Shown one piece after another: positions 16,491 to 24,877 of a stretch of DNA of 64,000 nucleotides; the stretch's first letter is position 1; each line of letters starts with the position of its first letter. The notes beneath the pieces are model-generated. The model made no database searches. It saw only the letters and a list, made by a program, of their open reading frames with translations, and had not been told where the DNA came from. Source of the stretch: Terriglobales bacterium (GTDB taxonomy: Bacteria; Acidobacteriota; Terriglobia; Terriglobales; Acidobacteriaceae). The stretch spans positions 310,001-374,000 of the forward strand of contig JAOAPE010000011.1 in assembly GCA_025462725.1 (NCBI GenBank). Reading direction: 5' to 3'. The position numbers were made by a program, and so were the translations under genes.

Positions 16491-17648
16491 CTACCTGAGC
16501 ACCAGCCCCGCTTCCGCCGAGAACTCCTCTTCCGCAAACGCTTCCGCAAGAAACTTCGGATAAGCCGCAGCCGCAATCATCGCCGCATTATCTGTAGACA
16601 TTTTGCGCGAAGGAAAAGAAACCGCAACTCCTTCCATCGCAGCACGCTTTTCGAATGATGTCCGCAGTTCGCTATTGGCCGCCACTCCGCCAGTGACGAA
16701 CAGCGTCGCCACCTCGCACTCTTGCGCTGCATGCAGAGTCTTGGCGATGAGGTCATCCACGAGGCCGCGCTGAAACGAAGCGACCAGATCCAGCGTCTGC
16801 TGGTTGCAGAGTCGTAGGTAATCCTCAAGTGTTGGCTTTGAGATGTTCGCCAGCGCGGCTCTGCGCGCATCGATTCCCGCTTGCAAGCCATGCGTCTCGA
16901 CATAGCGCAGCACGGATGTCTTCATTCCGCTGTAAGAGAAATCAAACGTGTACGCGTCCGGACTGCGCGCTGGCTGCTTCTTGGAAATGTTGCGCGGCTT
17001 GCCCTTCAGCTGTACCGGCGCAAACTTCACCGCTTGTGCATTGCCGTGCTTCGCAAGCATGTCAATAACCGGCCCGCCCGGATAACCAAGCGCAAGCAGT
17101 TTCGCAACTTTGTCGAATGCTTCACCCGCGGCGTCGTCGCGAGTGCGTCCGATATTTTCGTAACTCCAACCGTCGCCCTGTATTGCGGCAAGATACAAAT
17201 GCGTGTGTCCGCCGGATACGACCAATGCGAGCAACGGGAAATTTACCTGGTGGTTGCCGCGCTGACGTTCTTCCAGCAGTACCGCGTGGATGTGTCCTTC
17301 AAGATGATTCACTGCGATGATCGGCTTCCCGGCTGCAAACGCCAGCGCCTTCGCATACGTGATCCCCACCAGCAGCGCACCAGCAAGCCCTGGGCCTTGC
17401 GTTACAGCGATTGCGTCAATATCGTCGAGCGTTACCTTCGCTTCCGCAAGCGCCTGACGCACAATGGGTACGATCGCCCGCAGATGTTCGCGCGCCGCCA
17501 ACTCAGGAACTACTCCGCCGTATTGCTGATGCGCGGTGAATTGCGACGCCACAGCATTGGAGAGCAACTCCTCGCCGGAGCGCACCACTGCCGCTGCGGT
17601 CTCGTCGCAGGAGCTTTCGATCCCCAGAATCAACCCTGCCTTGGGCAT
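16491..17648 (-). CDS. tsaD: tRNA N6-adenosine threonylcarbamoyltransferase TsaD
   Basis: 385 residues. Kae1/TsaD subunit of the enzyme that puts threonylcarbamoyl on A37 of ANN-decoding tRNAs. Marks are LILGIESSCDETAAAVV, the iron-binding HLEGHIHAVLLE, VSGGHTHLYLA and VTGGVAANSELR. It is somewhat longer than the usual 340 residues because of an insertion rich in Lys and Arg around residues 215-235. It diverges from cca with only 21 bp between start codons. Confidence 0.95.
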   Translation of the reverse strand: MPKAGLILGIESSCDETAAAVVRSGEELLSNAVASQFTAHQQYGGVVPELAAREHLRAIVPIVRQALAEAKVTLDDIDAIAVTQGPGLAGALLVGITYAKALAFAAGKPIIAVNHLEGHIHAVLLEERQRGNHQVNFPLLALVVSGGHTHLYLAAIQGDGWSYENIGRTRDDAAGEAFDKVAKLLALGYPGGPVIDMLAKHGNAQAVKFAPVQLKGKPRNISKKQPARSPDAYTFDFSYSGMKTSVLRYVETHGLQAGIDARRAALANISKPTLEDYLRLCNQQTLDLVASFQRGLVDDLIAKTLHAAQECEVATLFVTGGVAANSELRTSFEKRAAMEGVAVSFPSRKMSTDNAAMIAAAAYPKFLAEAFAEEEFSAEAGLVLR

Positions 17649-17669
17649 ACATCTATATTATTTGAAGTA
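17649..17669. promoter_or_regulatory. Minimal divergent tsaD/cca start region
   Basis: Only 21 A/T-rich bp separate the two ATG codons. TATATT (17653-17658) could be a -10 for cca, and the opposite strand reads TAATATAGAT toward tsaD. Neither gene has a recognisable Shine-Dalgarno here, so leaderless mRNAs or promoters inside the opposite gene are the options. Confidence 0.45.
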
Positions 17670-19004
17670 ATGAACTCCGTCGCCATCGACATCGTGCGCA
17701 CCCTACGCAAGCGCCGCCATCAGGCCTATCTCGCTGGAGGATGCGTCCGCGATTTCGTCCTCGGCCGCGAGCCTGCCGACTACGATGTCGCGACCGACGC
17801 CACTCCAGACGAAGTCATGCGCATCTTCCCGCAAACGTATGCCGTGGGCGCGCAATTCGGAGTGGTTCTCGTCCCGTACGACGACGATCGCGGCTCCGGC
17901 ACCATCGAGGTCGCCACTTTCCGCAGCGACGGCGCCTACTCTGATGGGAGACACCCCGATCAAGTCCGTTACACCAAGAGCCCGGAAGAGGATGTCCAAC
18001 GCCGTGACTTCACCATCAACGGATTGCTGCTCGATCCTCTCGATGGCAACAATGTTCTTGACTACGTTGGGGGACGCGCCGACCTCGGTGCGGGGATTAT
18101 CCGCGCGATTGGCGATCCATTGCGTCGGTTTACGGAAGACAAACTAAGGGTGCTCCGTGCTGTCCGCTTCGCCTCGCGCTTCGGATACACGATCGAGCCG
18201 CAAACGTTCCAAGCTATCCGGCAGCTCGCATCGCAGATTCATCAGGTCAGCAAAGAGCGAGTTCGCGACGAACTCACCAAAATGCTCACCGAAGGAGCTG
18301 CCCGGCGCGCTTTCGAACTCCTGGAAGAAACCGGACTACTGCACGAAGTGCTTCCGGAGATTGAAGCGATGAAGGGAGTAGAGCAGCCACCGCAGTTTCA
18401 TCCCGAAGGCGATGTCTGGACGCACACGCTCGGGTTGCTTGAAGGCCTCGATGCGGATACCTCGCCCACGCTCGCATGGGGAGCGCTGCTACATGATGTT
18501 GGCAAGCCGCCAACCTTTCGTCGCGCGCCTGATCGCATCCGCTTCGACAATCATGCCGACATCGGCGCCAAGATGGCCGAAGCGATCTGTCGCCGCATGC
18601 GTATGTCGAACGACGACACTGAACAGATCGTTGCCATCATCTCCAATCACATGAAATTTCCCGAGTTGCCGAAAATGCGCGAATCAACGCTCAAACGCTT
18701 TCTTCGCCAGCCGAAGTTCAATGAACATCTCGCAATGCATCGTCTTGATTGTCTCGCCAGTCATCGCGATCTGTCGCTGTATGAATTCGCGCAAGAGAAG
18801 CTGGCGAGTACACCTCCAGAGCAGATTCGACCCGAACCTTTGCTCACTGGCCACGACCTCATCGCTGCCGGATATCCCGCCGGACCTCGCTTTAAAAAGA
18901 TCCTGAGTGAAGTGGAAGACGCACAACTCGACGGAAATCTGAAATCTAAAGATGATGCCTTAGAGTTCGTGTTACAACGCTTCGGCGCCCCGGGCTGCCC
19001 CTGA
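17670..19004 (+). CDS. cca: CCA tRNA nucleotidyltransferase with HD domain
   Basis: 444 residues from the ATG at 17670. The frame is open far upstream through tsaD, but homology begins here. Adds or repairs the 3' CCA of tRNA. N-terminal class II nucleotidyltransferase marks are LAGGCVRDFVLG and DYDVAT; RRDFTINGLLLDP and RFTEDKLRVLRAVRFASRFG follow. A C-terminal HD domain (GALLHDVGKPPTF, FDNHADIGAKMAE, ISNHMKF) suggests extra phosphohydrolase activity. Could also be a poly(A) polymerase-like relative. Confidence 0.93.
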   Translation: MNSVAIDIVRTLRKRRHQAYLAGGCVRDFVLGREPADYDVATDATPDEVMRIFPQTYAVGAQFGVVLVPYDDDRGSGTIEVATFRSDGAYSDGRHPDQVRYTKSPEEDVQRRDFTINGLLLDPLDGNNVLDYVGGRADLGAGIIRAIGDPLRRFTEDKLRVLRAVRFASRFGYTIEPQTFQAIRQLASQIHQVSKERVRDELTKMLTEGAARRAFELLEETGLLHEVLPEIEAMKGVEQPPQFHPEGDVWTHTLGLLEGLDADTSPTLAWGALLHDVGKPPTFRRAPDRIRFDNHADIGAKMAEAICRRMRMSNDDTEQIVAIISNHMKFPELPKMRESTLKRFLRQPKFNEHLAMHRLDCLASHRDLSLYEFAQEKLASTPPEQIRPEPLLTGHDLIAAGYPAGPRFKKILSEVEDAQLDGNLKSKDDALEFVLQRFGAPGCP

Positions 19005-19020
19005 TTATTCTAAAAGCTAA

Positions 19021-19066
19021 TTGACAATATTTGTCATTGACAAACTGAATAGCGTTCATTTATTCT
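19021..19066 (+). promoter_or_regulatory. Promoter with repeated TGACA half-sites
   Basis: TTGACA occurs at 19021-19026 and 19037-19042; the second has TATTCT (19061-19066) 18 bp downstream as a -10. Between them TGACA-N5-TGTCA forms an inverted repeat, so a regulator could sit over the -35. Confidence 0.45.
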
Positions 19067-19104
19067 GCCCCTAATCTCCTAAAGTCGTCATTCTGGCTAT
19101 CTTA

Positions 19105-19140
19105 GGGGGTGGGGAAGGGGGGGTGGGGGAGGGGGGTAGG
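19105..19140 (+). other. G-run tract (possible G-quadruplex) over the ribosome-binding region
   Basis: Five runs of four to seven G, parted by one or two other bases, end 2 bp before the ATG at 19142. Four runs of three or more G with loops of 1-2 nt satisfy the usual quadruplex pattern. The same tract has to provide the Shine-Dalgarno (GGAGG). Confidence 0.65.
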
Positions 19141-19141
19141 C

Positions 19142-19522
19142 ATGGGACGCGCAATCGGATTCATCGGCCTCCTGATCGCGGTGGCAGTCGGCGCGGTCAT
19201 CTACACCAAGCAGGCACAATCGGTATCGTCGGGCGGCGCTTCACCCAAGAGCACCATCGAATCAGTCGGTGTCCGTAGCGACCTGATGGCCATCGCGAAT
19301 GCCGAACGGCGGCGACTCGCCAGTGATGGTAAGTATGTCTCGCTTGAAGATTTGCGCAGCAATGGCGACATCAGCATGCCATCGAACAAGCGAGGCTTCT
19401 ATACCTACGCTGTCGAGGTTACGGAAAATTCCTTCCGCGTGACGGCAACGTATTCCGGCAACGATCCCAGCGCCCCGCGACTATTGAGCGTTGACCAGAA
19501 CATGCAGGTTGTAACGGAGTAG
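19142..19522 (+). CDS. Membrane-anchored pilin-like protein of unknown function
   Basis: 126 residues from the ATG at 19142; an upstream GTG/ATG-free stretch encoded by the G-tract gives only Gly/Arg and is unlikely to be translated. One N-terminal hydrophobic helix (IGFIGLLIAVAVGAVIYT) is followed by a soluble domain with YVSLEDLRSNGDI and FRVTATYSGNDP. The helix-plus-small-beta layout is like type IV pseudopilins, and ADGKYVS-type motifs occur in pilin-like proteins, but no prepilin peptidase site is clear. Confidence 0.65.
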   Translation: MGRAIGFIGLLIAVAVGAVIYTKQAQSVSSGGASPKSTIESVGVRSDLMAIANAERRRLASDGKYVSLEDLRSNGDISMPSNKRGFYTYAVEVTENSFRVTATYSGNDPSAPRLLSVDQNMQVVTE

Positions 19523-19569
19523 TTGATGTATCAGACAGCGTCAACAGGTAAGTAGGCATCTATCCGCAA

Positions 19570-20526
19570 ATGCGTGCCCTTGTAACTGGCGGAGCAGGAT
19601 TTCTCGGATCGCACCTCTGCGACGCGCTTCTCGGCGAAGGTCATTCCGTGCTCGCCGTCGACAATCTGCTGACGGGAAGCGTCAGCAATTTGTCGCATTT
19701 GAAGAACGAGCCCCGGTTTGAATTCCGCCTCGCCGACATCTGCAAACCTTTTGACTATGGCGACTTCGACTATGTCTTCAATTTTGCTTCCCCTGCGAGT
19801 CCCGTAGATTACTCGCAACATGGAATCGAAACGCTCAAGGTCGGTTCGATCGGGACGATGAATGCGCTGGAAGTCGCGCGCAAGAGTCGCGCCAAGTTCC
19901 TGATGGCATCGACTTCTGAATGTTACGGCGATCCGCCGCCAGAGGCGCATCCGCAGCAGGAGAGTTATTGGGGCAATGTAAATCCCATTGGGCCTCGTTC
20001 TGTCTATGACGAGGCGAAAAGATTTTCAGAAGCGATGACCGTTGCGTACCGCCGATATCACGGCACTGACACGCGCATGGTGCGGATATTTAACACCTAC
20101 GGTCCGCGACTACAAATGAATGACGGTCGCGTGATTTCAAACTTCATGCGCCAGGCGCTTCGCGGCGAACCGCTGAGTGTTTACGGCAACGGATCACAGA
20201 CGCGCAGTTTCTGTTACGTCAGCGACGAGATCGAAGGAATATTGAAACTGGCGCACTCCAACGAATACGGCCCGGTGAACATAGGCAATCCTGATGAGTT
20301 CACAATTTTAGAGTGTGCGAAGTTGGTGTTAGAAGTGACCGGAGCGAAAAGTAAGATCGAGTTTGAGCCGCTGCCGCAAGATGATCCGAAACAGCGTCGT
20401 CCGGACATCACGCTCGCCCGCAAAGCTCTCGGTTGGGAACCAAAAGTAAAATTGCGTGAAGGATTGAAGCTTTCATTGCCGTACTTTCAGGAAGTGGTAA
20501 ATGCGGTCGTTGCGGCGCAGGTGTAG
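19570..20526 (+). CDS. NAD-dependent epimerase/dehydratase, UDP-glucuronate decarboxylase-like
   Basis: 318 residues. Extended SDR enzyme making UDP-xylose from UDP-glucuronate (family inference). Marks are [17 protein letters not shown] (NAD binding), [11 protein letters not shown], catalytic STSECYGDP and [11 protein letters not shown] (YxxxK), and [15 protein letters not shown]. These are typical of UXS proteins. Followed 9 bp later by a holin-like gene. Confidence 0.88.
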   Translation: MRALVTGGAGFLGSHLCDALLGEGHSVLAVDNLLTGSVSNLSHLKNEPRFEFRLADICKPFDYGDFDYVFNFASPASPVDYSQHGIETLKVGSIGTMNALEVARKSRAKFLMASTSECYGDPPPEAHPQQESYWGNVNPIGPRSVYDEAKRFSEAMTVAYRRYHGTDTRMVRIFNTYGPRLQMNDGRVISNFMRQALRGEPLSVYGNGSQTRSFCYVSDEIEGILKLAHSNEYGPVNIGNPDEFTILECAKLVLEVTGAKSKIEFEPLPQDDPKQRRPDITLARKALGWEPKVKLREGLKLSLPYFQEVVNAVVAAQV

Positions 20527-20535
20527 GCTTTAGCA

Positions 20536-20907
20536 ATGGTAAGACTTCTACTTAATTGGCTCCTCAGTGCTGTGAGCCTGCTGATCGTCACGCGGATCGT
20601 TCCTGGATTCGTCGTCACCGGATTTGGTCCGGCGTTGATTGCTGTGATCGTGATCGGGCTTGTGAACGGAACAATAGGATTCTTTCTGAAAGTCCTCACC
20701 TTTCCGCTGACGATCCTGACGTTGGGGATTTTCTGGCTCATTATCAACGCGCTTATGTTGATGCTGGCAAGCGCAATCGTTCCGGGATTCAAGGTCGAAG
20801 GATTCCTGCCGGCATTTTTGGGTGCCATTGTTCTAAGTCTTGTGAACATGCTGATGCACTGGCTCGCGAGGATGATTGCGAGTTCACCAAACAGTACGAT
20901 CTTTTAG
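20536..20907 (+). CDS. Phage-holin-family (four-helix) membrane protein
   Basis: 123 residues, four hydrophobic segments and short loops. It belongs to the widespread 'mycobacterial 4 TMS phage holin' family, which in most bacteria is a chromosomal membrane protein of unknown role and not a lysis gene. Segments FPLTILTLGIFWLIINALML and GFKVEGFLPAFLGA are diagnostic. No prophage genes lie nearby. Confidence 0.85.
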   Translation: MVRLLLNWLLSAVSLLIVTRIVPGFVVTGFGPALIAVIVIGLVNGTIGFFLKVLTFPLTILTLGIFWLIINALMLMLASAIVPGFKVEGFLPAFLGAIVLSLVNMLMHWLARMIASSPNSTIF

Positions 20908-20921
20908 TGCCACATGAAAAC

Positions 20922-20963
20922 GGGCGCGAGATTCGCGCCCTTGATGAACCCGAAATTTTCGGG
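20922..20963. terminator. Paired terminator hairpins between converging genes
   Basis: Hairpin 1: GGGCGCGA/TCGCGCCC with a 3-nt loop (20922-20940); on the minus strand GTTTTC follows, suiting the end of sod. Hairpin 2: CCCGAAA/TTTCGGG (20949-20963) stands just beyond the sod stop. Confidence 0.7.
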
Positions 20964-20965
20964 AT

Positions 20966-21577
20966 TTACTTTGCTGCTGCTAAGCGCTTGTTGATCTCGT
21001 CCCAGTTAATAACATTCCACCAAGCGGAGAGGTAATCCGCGCGACGGTTCTGATATTTCAAATAGTAAGCATGTTCCCAAACATCATTGCCGAAGATCGG
21101 TGAATTGCCTTCGGTCATCGGATTGTCTTGGTTTGGCGTGCTTACGACTTTCAGTTTTCCTGACGAATCTTTTACCAGCCAAGCCCAACCTGATCCGAAT
21201 TGTTTCAGGCCTGCATCATTGAATTGCTTCTGAAAATCTTCAAAGCTTCCGAAGGTACTGCTGATCGCATCTGCAATGGCGCCTGTTGGTTTTCCGCCGC
21301 CATTCGGTTTCATGATCTGCCAGAACATAGAGTGGTTCACGTGACCGCCGCCGTTATTGCGGACCGCAGTGCGAATGTCTTCAGGAACGCTCTTCAGGTC
21401 GCGGACAAGTTCTTCCGGACTTTTCGACCCCAGTTCCGGATGCTTCTCGATCGCCGCGTTTAAATTGGTGATGTATGCGACGTGATGCTTGCCGTAATGC
21501 AACTGCATGGTTTGTGCATCGATATGCGGCTCCAGCGCCGCAAAGTCATAAGGCAATGGTGCTTGTGTATAGGCCAC
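20966..21577 (-). CDS. Superoxide dismutase, Mn-type of the Fe/Mn family
   Basis: 203 residues, GTG start 8 nt after a perfect AAGGAGG. Converts superoxide to hydrogen peroxide and oxygen in the cytoplasm. Metal ligands are in [21 protein letters not shown] and [18 protein letters not shown]. The second-sphere Gln in STPNQDNPM comes from the C-terminal domain, as in Mn enzymes rather than Fe enzymes, though cambialistic use cannot be excluded. Upstream it diverges from the PilZ gene by 43 bp. Confidence 0.94.
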   Translation of the reverse strand: MAYTQAPLPYDFAALEPHIDAQTMQLHYGKHHVAYITNLNAAIEKHPELGSKSPEELVRDLKSVPEDIRTAVRNNGGGHVNHSMFWQIMKPNGGGKPTGAIADAISSTFGSFEDFQKQFNDAGLKQFGSGWAWLVKDSSGKLKVVSTPNQDNPMTEGNSPIFGNDVWEHAYYLKYQNRRADYLSAWWNVINWDEINKRLAAAK

Positions 21578-21620
21578 CGAACAACCTCCTTCAATTCGAA
21601 TAAGACGTTCTTCACTATAA

Positions 21621-22088
21621 ATGATGATGACCGGTCACGTGTCGCTGCACGGATTTGGTGCGAGTAGCGCAACAGATTCGACCGGCAGTCCACGAAAAAC
21701 AGATACACCGGCGCGAGGTGGATGCTACACTCCTGTTGTCGATTCAGACCACCTGCAGGAGGCTGTCGAGTTGGAAGAAAACCGTCGCTCTGGCCCGCGA
21801 TCTGTCATCTGCCTCCCTGTTTCTGTGAAGACTTCTCTCGATGATGTGGCGCGTCCCGTCCACCTGCGGGACATGAGCGCCCGCGGCATTGCAATGTTCG
21901 CCGATTTCGTGGAACTCGACCCGAAATCGCAGATCGAAGTGATCGTCTCGGTGCCGTACGAGATCTCATTGACTGAGGCGATTGAAGTCCGCCTTTGTGG
22001 GCAGATCATCCGCGTAGACAACGATTCGGAAGATCGCAAGAGTATTGCTGCTGCGCTTTTTCCAATCTCTGCGCCAGGTCACGCGTAA
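21621..22088 (+). CDS. PilZ-domain protein (c-di-GMP binding candidate)
   Basis: 155 residues if started at 21621, where three ATGs stand in a row. The start is uncertain: no ribosome-binding site is visible and the first 45 residues look unstructured. From about residue 50 the PilZ pattern appears: [10 protein letters not shown], then [16 protein letters not shown] (DxSxxG), VIVSVPYE and LCGQIIRVD. The Arg-rich switch is RRSGPR, close to RxxxR. It probably binds c-di-GMP as a small adaptor. Confidence 0.8.
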   Translation: MMMTGHVSLHGFGASSATDSTGSPRKTDTPARGGCYTPVVDSDHLQEAVELEENRRSGPRSVICLPVSVKTSLDDVARPVHLRDMSARGIAMFADFVELDPKSQIEVIVSVPYEISLTEAIEVRLCGQIIRVDNDSEDRKSIAAALFPISAPGHA

Positions 22089-22174
22089 TCTCGTTGACAG
22101 CATCTCCCTTCCAGCAACTTTGCTGATAAACTTGCGTTGTTTGCTGCTGCAATCTTCCAAAGGCCCTATCAGAG

Positions 22175-23341
22175 ATGCTTGACAGGATTTTTACGCGAGT
22201 CTTTCTTCGCCACTGTGCTGGAAGTCTGGTTTTCGCAGCACTCTTGTTGGCTGGATGCGGAAACTTTTTTACACCGATCACCAGCACTGCCACCACAGCA
22301 ACTCCGAAGTTCGCGTATGTTGCGAACTTCCAGAATGCCACGGCTGGTTCCATTTCCGCTTTCACATTGAATTCAACGACTGGAGCCCTGACGCAAGTTG
22401 GTAGCGCCGTCGCGACTGGGCCTAATAGCACGAGCTTCGGACCCGCGTCGCTAGTGACTGTCCTGGGGAAATACCTGTACTCCGCGAACGATGGCGGCAC
22501 CGTAACAGCATTCAGCATTAACACCACCACCGGCGCGATCACGATCATTGGCGCACCTTTCACCACGGGCGGAAACAATCCGAATTCCCTGGCCGCGGAT
22601 GCTGCCGGAAAATTCCTCTACGTTGCTAATTTTGGTTCCAACACGATTTCGGTGTTCTCGATTGATGCTGCAACTGGCAGTCTCACGGCGGTGGGTACGC
22701 CAGTGGTAACTGGCTCAAGCGCCGGAACCGCTGGTCCGCCGGTTGCATTAGCTATTCACCCGACAGGCAAGTTTCTCTATGCGGCTTTGGATTCGAACGG
22801 CATCGCGCTATTCACGCTTAACGCAACCACTGGTGTTCCCGCTTTCGTGAGCACCATTGCGCCGCCTGCGGGCGCTCAACCTCAGTCCGTCGCCGTTGAA
22901 AAGACAGGGAAGTTCCTCTACGCCGCTGACGGCGTGAATGCGGTAGATGAGTATTCAATCGACACAACCACCGGGGCACTTACTGCACTCGCCACGCCGA
23001 ATTCCAGTGTCGCGGCAGGGACAGTCCCGATTGTTCTTACTGCTGATGCTTCGGGCAGCCACATCTACGTAGCCAATCGCGACAGCAACAACGCGCACTC
23101 TTACGGAATTCTGACAACGGGTGCGCTGAGCGCTATCGGCACAGCGACTGCAACGGGCTCAAGTCCCTCGGGAATCGGGGTCGATCCTTCAGGCAAATTC
23201 GTTTATGTGACGAATTTCAGCGGCTCTCCTGACGTTTCCATTTTCACGATCGATTCATCCGGGAAGCTTGCGAATGCGGGTGCGGCCACTTCTACCGCGA
23301 CCTCCGGAGCAGCAAACGCAGCGGCCATTGCGTTTCTCTAG
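22175..23341 (+). CDS. Beta-propeller (lactonase-like) lipoprotein
   Basis: 388 residues. A lipoprotein signal peptide ends in LVFAALLLAGC, so the mature protein starts at the Cys and is anchored in a membrane. The remainder is about seven propeller blades with the recurring pattern FLYVANFGSNTISVFSIDAATGSLT and GKFLYAALDSNG. The 6-phosphogluconolactonase-like fold is used as a binding scaffold in surface proteins; catalytic residues are not clear, so a binding role is likelier. It is followed 14 bp later by an SH3 lipoprotein. Confidence 0.85.
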   Translation: MLDRIFTRVFLRHCAGSLVFAALLLAGCGNFFTPITSTATTATPKFAYVANFQNATAGSISAFTLNSTTGALTQVGSAVATGPNSTSFGPASLVTVLGKYLYSANDGGTVTAFSINTTTGAITIIGAPFTTGGNNPNSLAADAAGKFLYVANFGSNTISVFSIDAATGSLTAVGTPVVTGSSAGTAGPPVALAIHPTGKFLYAALDSNGIALFTLNATTGVPAFVSTIAPPAGAQPQSVAVEKTGKFLYAADGVNAVDEYSIDTTTGALTALATPNSSVAAGTVPIVLTADASGSHIYVANRDSNNAHSYGILTTGALSAIGTATATGSSPSGIGVDPSGKFVYVTNFSGSPDVSIFTIDSSGKLANAGAATSTATSGAANAAAIAFL

Positions 23342-23355
23342 CATTGAGAGAAGCG

Positions 23356-24519
23356 ATGCCAAGTCGCATTAGAGTGGCTGCTGATAAAATCCATTCATCA
23401 AGCAATGGCATTCCTTCAGTGACAAGAAAATTTCCTTTCCTATCAATCCCGATCGCTCTGCTTCTACTACTAGGCATCTCTGGCTGCGCCAAGGACACAA
23501 CTTCGAAAGCCGGCGAAGAGGCATACGTGTCTGCACCGCAAGTCGCGCTTCGCGACCGTGTTGCGGCGGTTTACAACAAGGTGGGATTCGTCACCAATGG
23601 CGAACGCGTGAAGGTTCTCGAACGTAGTTCCAACAAACGATTCGCGCGAGTGCGCGCTGAAGACGGAAAAGAAGGCTGGATCGAACAGCGCTATCTTGTT
23701 GGAGAAGATGTCTACCAGGGATTCGCAAAGCTTGCGCAAGAGAACAGGAAAGCGGTCTCGCAGGCGACTGCCGTGACTCGGCGGATAGTCAATCTCCACG
23801 TTCAGCCTGCTCGCGACTCTGAGTCTCTGTACCAATTGAAAGACGCTGCCAAAGTCGAGTTGCTCAAGCGCGCATCAACGCCGAAAGCAGGACTGAAGGG
23901 TGTAAAAGCTGAAAAGAGCGTCGAGTCTGCTGATGAAGAAAAAAAGAATTCCGGCGAAGAAGATGCTCCTGCAACTCCGGCCTCAAAGGGAAAGAAAGCG
24001 CCTGCTCCGCTGCCCTCGGCAGGTATGGAGGATTGGTGGCTGGTTCGGGATCAGCAGAAACGTGTTGGCTGGTTGCTCGGACGGATGTTGGATGTAGATG
24101 TTCCATTAGAGATCGCGCAGTACGCCGAAGGACAACGTATCGTCGCAAGTTTCGTGGTTAGTGAGGTTACGGTGCCAGACGAGACCGCCCCGGACGGAAC
24201 AAAAAAGGTCCCGCAATTTGCGGTGTTGATGTCTGAGCCCCGCGACGGAATGCCATTCGATTTCAACCAGTTCCGCGTCTTTACCTGGAACACGAAACGA
24301 AGCAGATACGAGACCGCGTATCGGGAGAGGTTCAATGGAGAGTTACCGTTTCTTGTCACCAAGCAGGATTTCGGAAAAGAAGGAACCCTGCCCGTTTTCA
24401 CCGTCCGCATTCGAGACAACGACGGCAACCTTCAGGAACGAAAGTACAAGATGAATGGCCTGATGGTTCGCCGGATACTCGCGCCAGGAGAGACTCCCGT
24501 TTCTCACCGCAAACGATAA
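23356..24519 (+). CDS. SH3-domain lipoprotein
   Basis: 387 residues from the ATG at 23356 with GAGAGAAG upstream; a GTG at 23419 and a TTG at 23344 are alternatives. The lipobox LLLLLGISGC follows a hydrophobic helix. Two bacterial SH3 regions: YVSAPQVALRDRVAAVYNKV with GEKVKVLERS-type strands (residues 60-130), and a second around residues 145-180 (RRIVNLHVQPARDSESLY). A Lys/Glu/Ala/Pro-rich linker comes next and a C-terminal domain rich in beta strands (VPQFAVLMSEPRDG). SH3_3 domains often bind cell-wall peptides. Confidence 0.8.
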   Translation: MPSRIRVAADKIHSSSNGIPSVTRKFPFLSIPIALLLLLGISGCAKDTTSKAGEEAYVSAPQVALRDRVAAVYNKVGFVTNGERVKVLERSSNKRFARVRAEDGKEGWIEQRYLVGEDVYQGFAKLAQENRKAVSQATAVTRRIVNLHVQPARDSESLYQLKDAAKVELLKRASTPKAGLKGVKAEKSVESADEEKKNSGEEDAPATPASKGKKAPAPLPSAGMEDWWLVRDQQKRVGWLLGRMLDVDVPLEIAQYAEGQRIVASFVVSEVTVPDETAPDGTKKVPQFAVLMSEPRDGMPFDFNQFRVFTWNTKRSRYETAYRERFNGELPFLVTKQDFGKEGTLPVFTVRIRDNDGNLQERKYKMNGLMVRRILAPGETPVSHRKR

Positions 24520-24604
24520 AAAACGGTAATTTCTACACTTCCCATCGGCAATTTGAGTGCTTCTTCAAGGCATCGGAACCAGCCAAGAAAGAATCCAAGT
24601 GCGC

Positions 24605-24835
24605 ATGTCAGAAAAAGTGCGCAACTTGAATCTCGAGCGGGACTATAAGAAATTCTTATATTTCATTGATGGCAACGGAAACGTCTGCCGCAAGGCCAAG
24701 TCTGGCGAGGGCGACAGTGAAGTGTTAGTGGAGAAGGCTATCGAGCGCGACAATAGCTTTTTATACTTCATTGACAAAGATGGCGATGTTGCCCGTTCCA
24801 AGCGCGCAACGCGCGAAAAGAAAAAGGTAGCGTAG
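24605..24835 (+). CDS. Small protein with two near-identical FLYFID motifs
   Basis: 76 residues from the ATG at 24605 (in-frame GTG-like starts upstream add 16 residues). It carries FLYFIDGNGNVCR at residues 17-29 and FLYFIDKDGDVAR at 52-64, 35 apart, separated by a charged linker. D-K-D-G-D looks like a calcium-loop half-motif; the first copy has N in place of two D. A Lys/Arg-rich tail (KRATREKKK) ends it. No signal peptide or membrane helix. The family is not one I can name. It lies 43 bp before the fusion gene. Confidence 0.72.
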   Translation: MSEKVRNLNLERDYKKFLYFIDGNGNVCRKAKSGEGDSEVLVEKAIERDNSFLYFIDKDGDVARSKRATREKKKVA

Positions 24836-24877
24836 ACCTCCGGTGGTCCTACGCCGTACTGAAAGAAGCTTTGTCGC

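Noticed and set aside
16881-17669. Long upstream extension of the cca frame through tsaD
   Set aside because: It is antisense to conserved tsaD motifs and is Arg-rich in the way shadow frames are.
20536-20907. Prophage lysis gene
   Set aside because: The holin-like family is a common chromosomal membrane family and no phage genes lie nearby.
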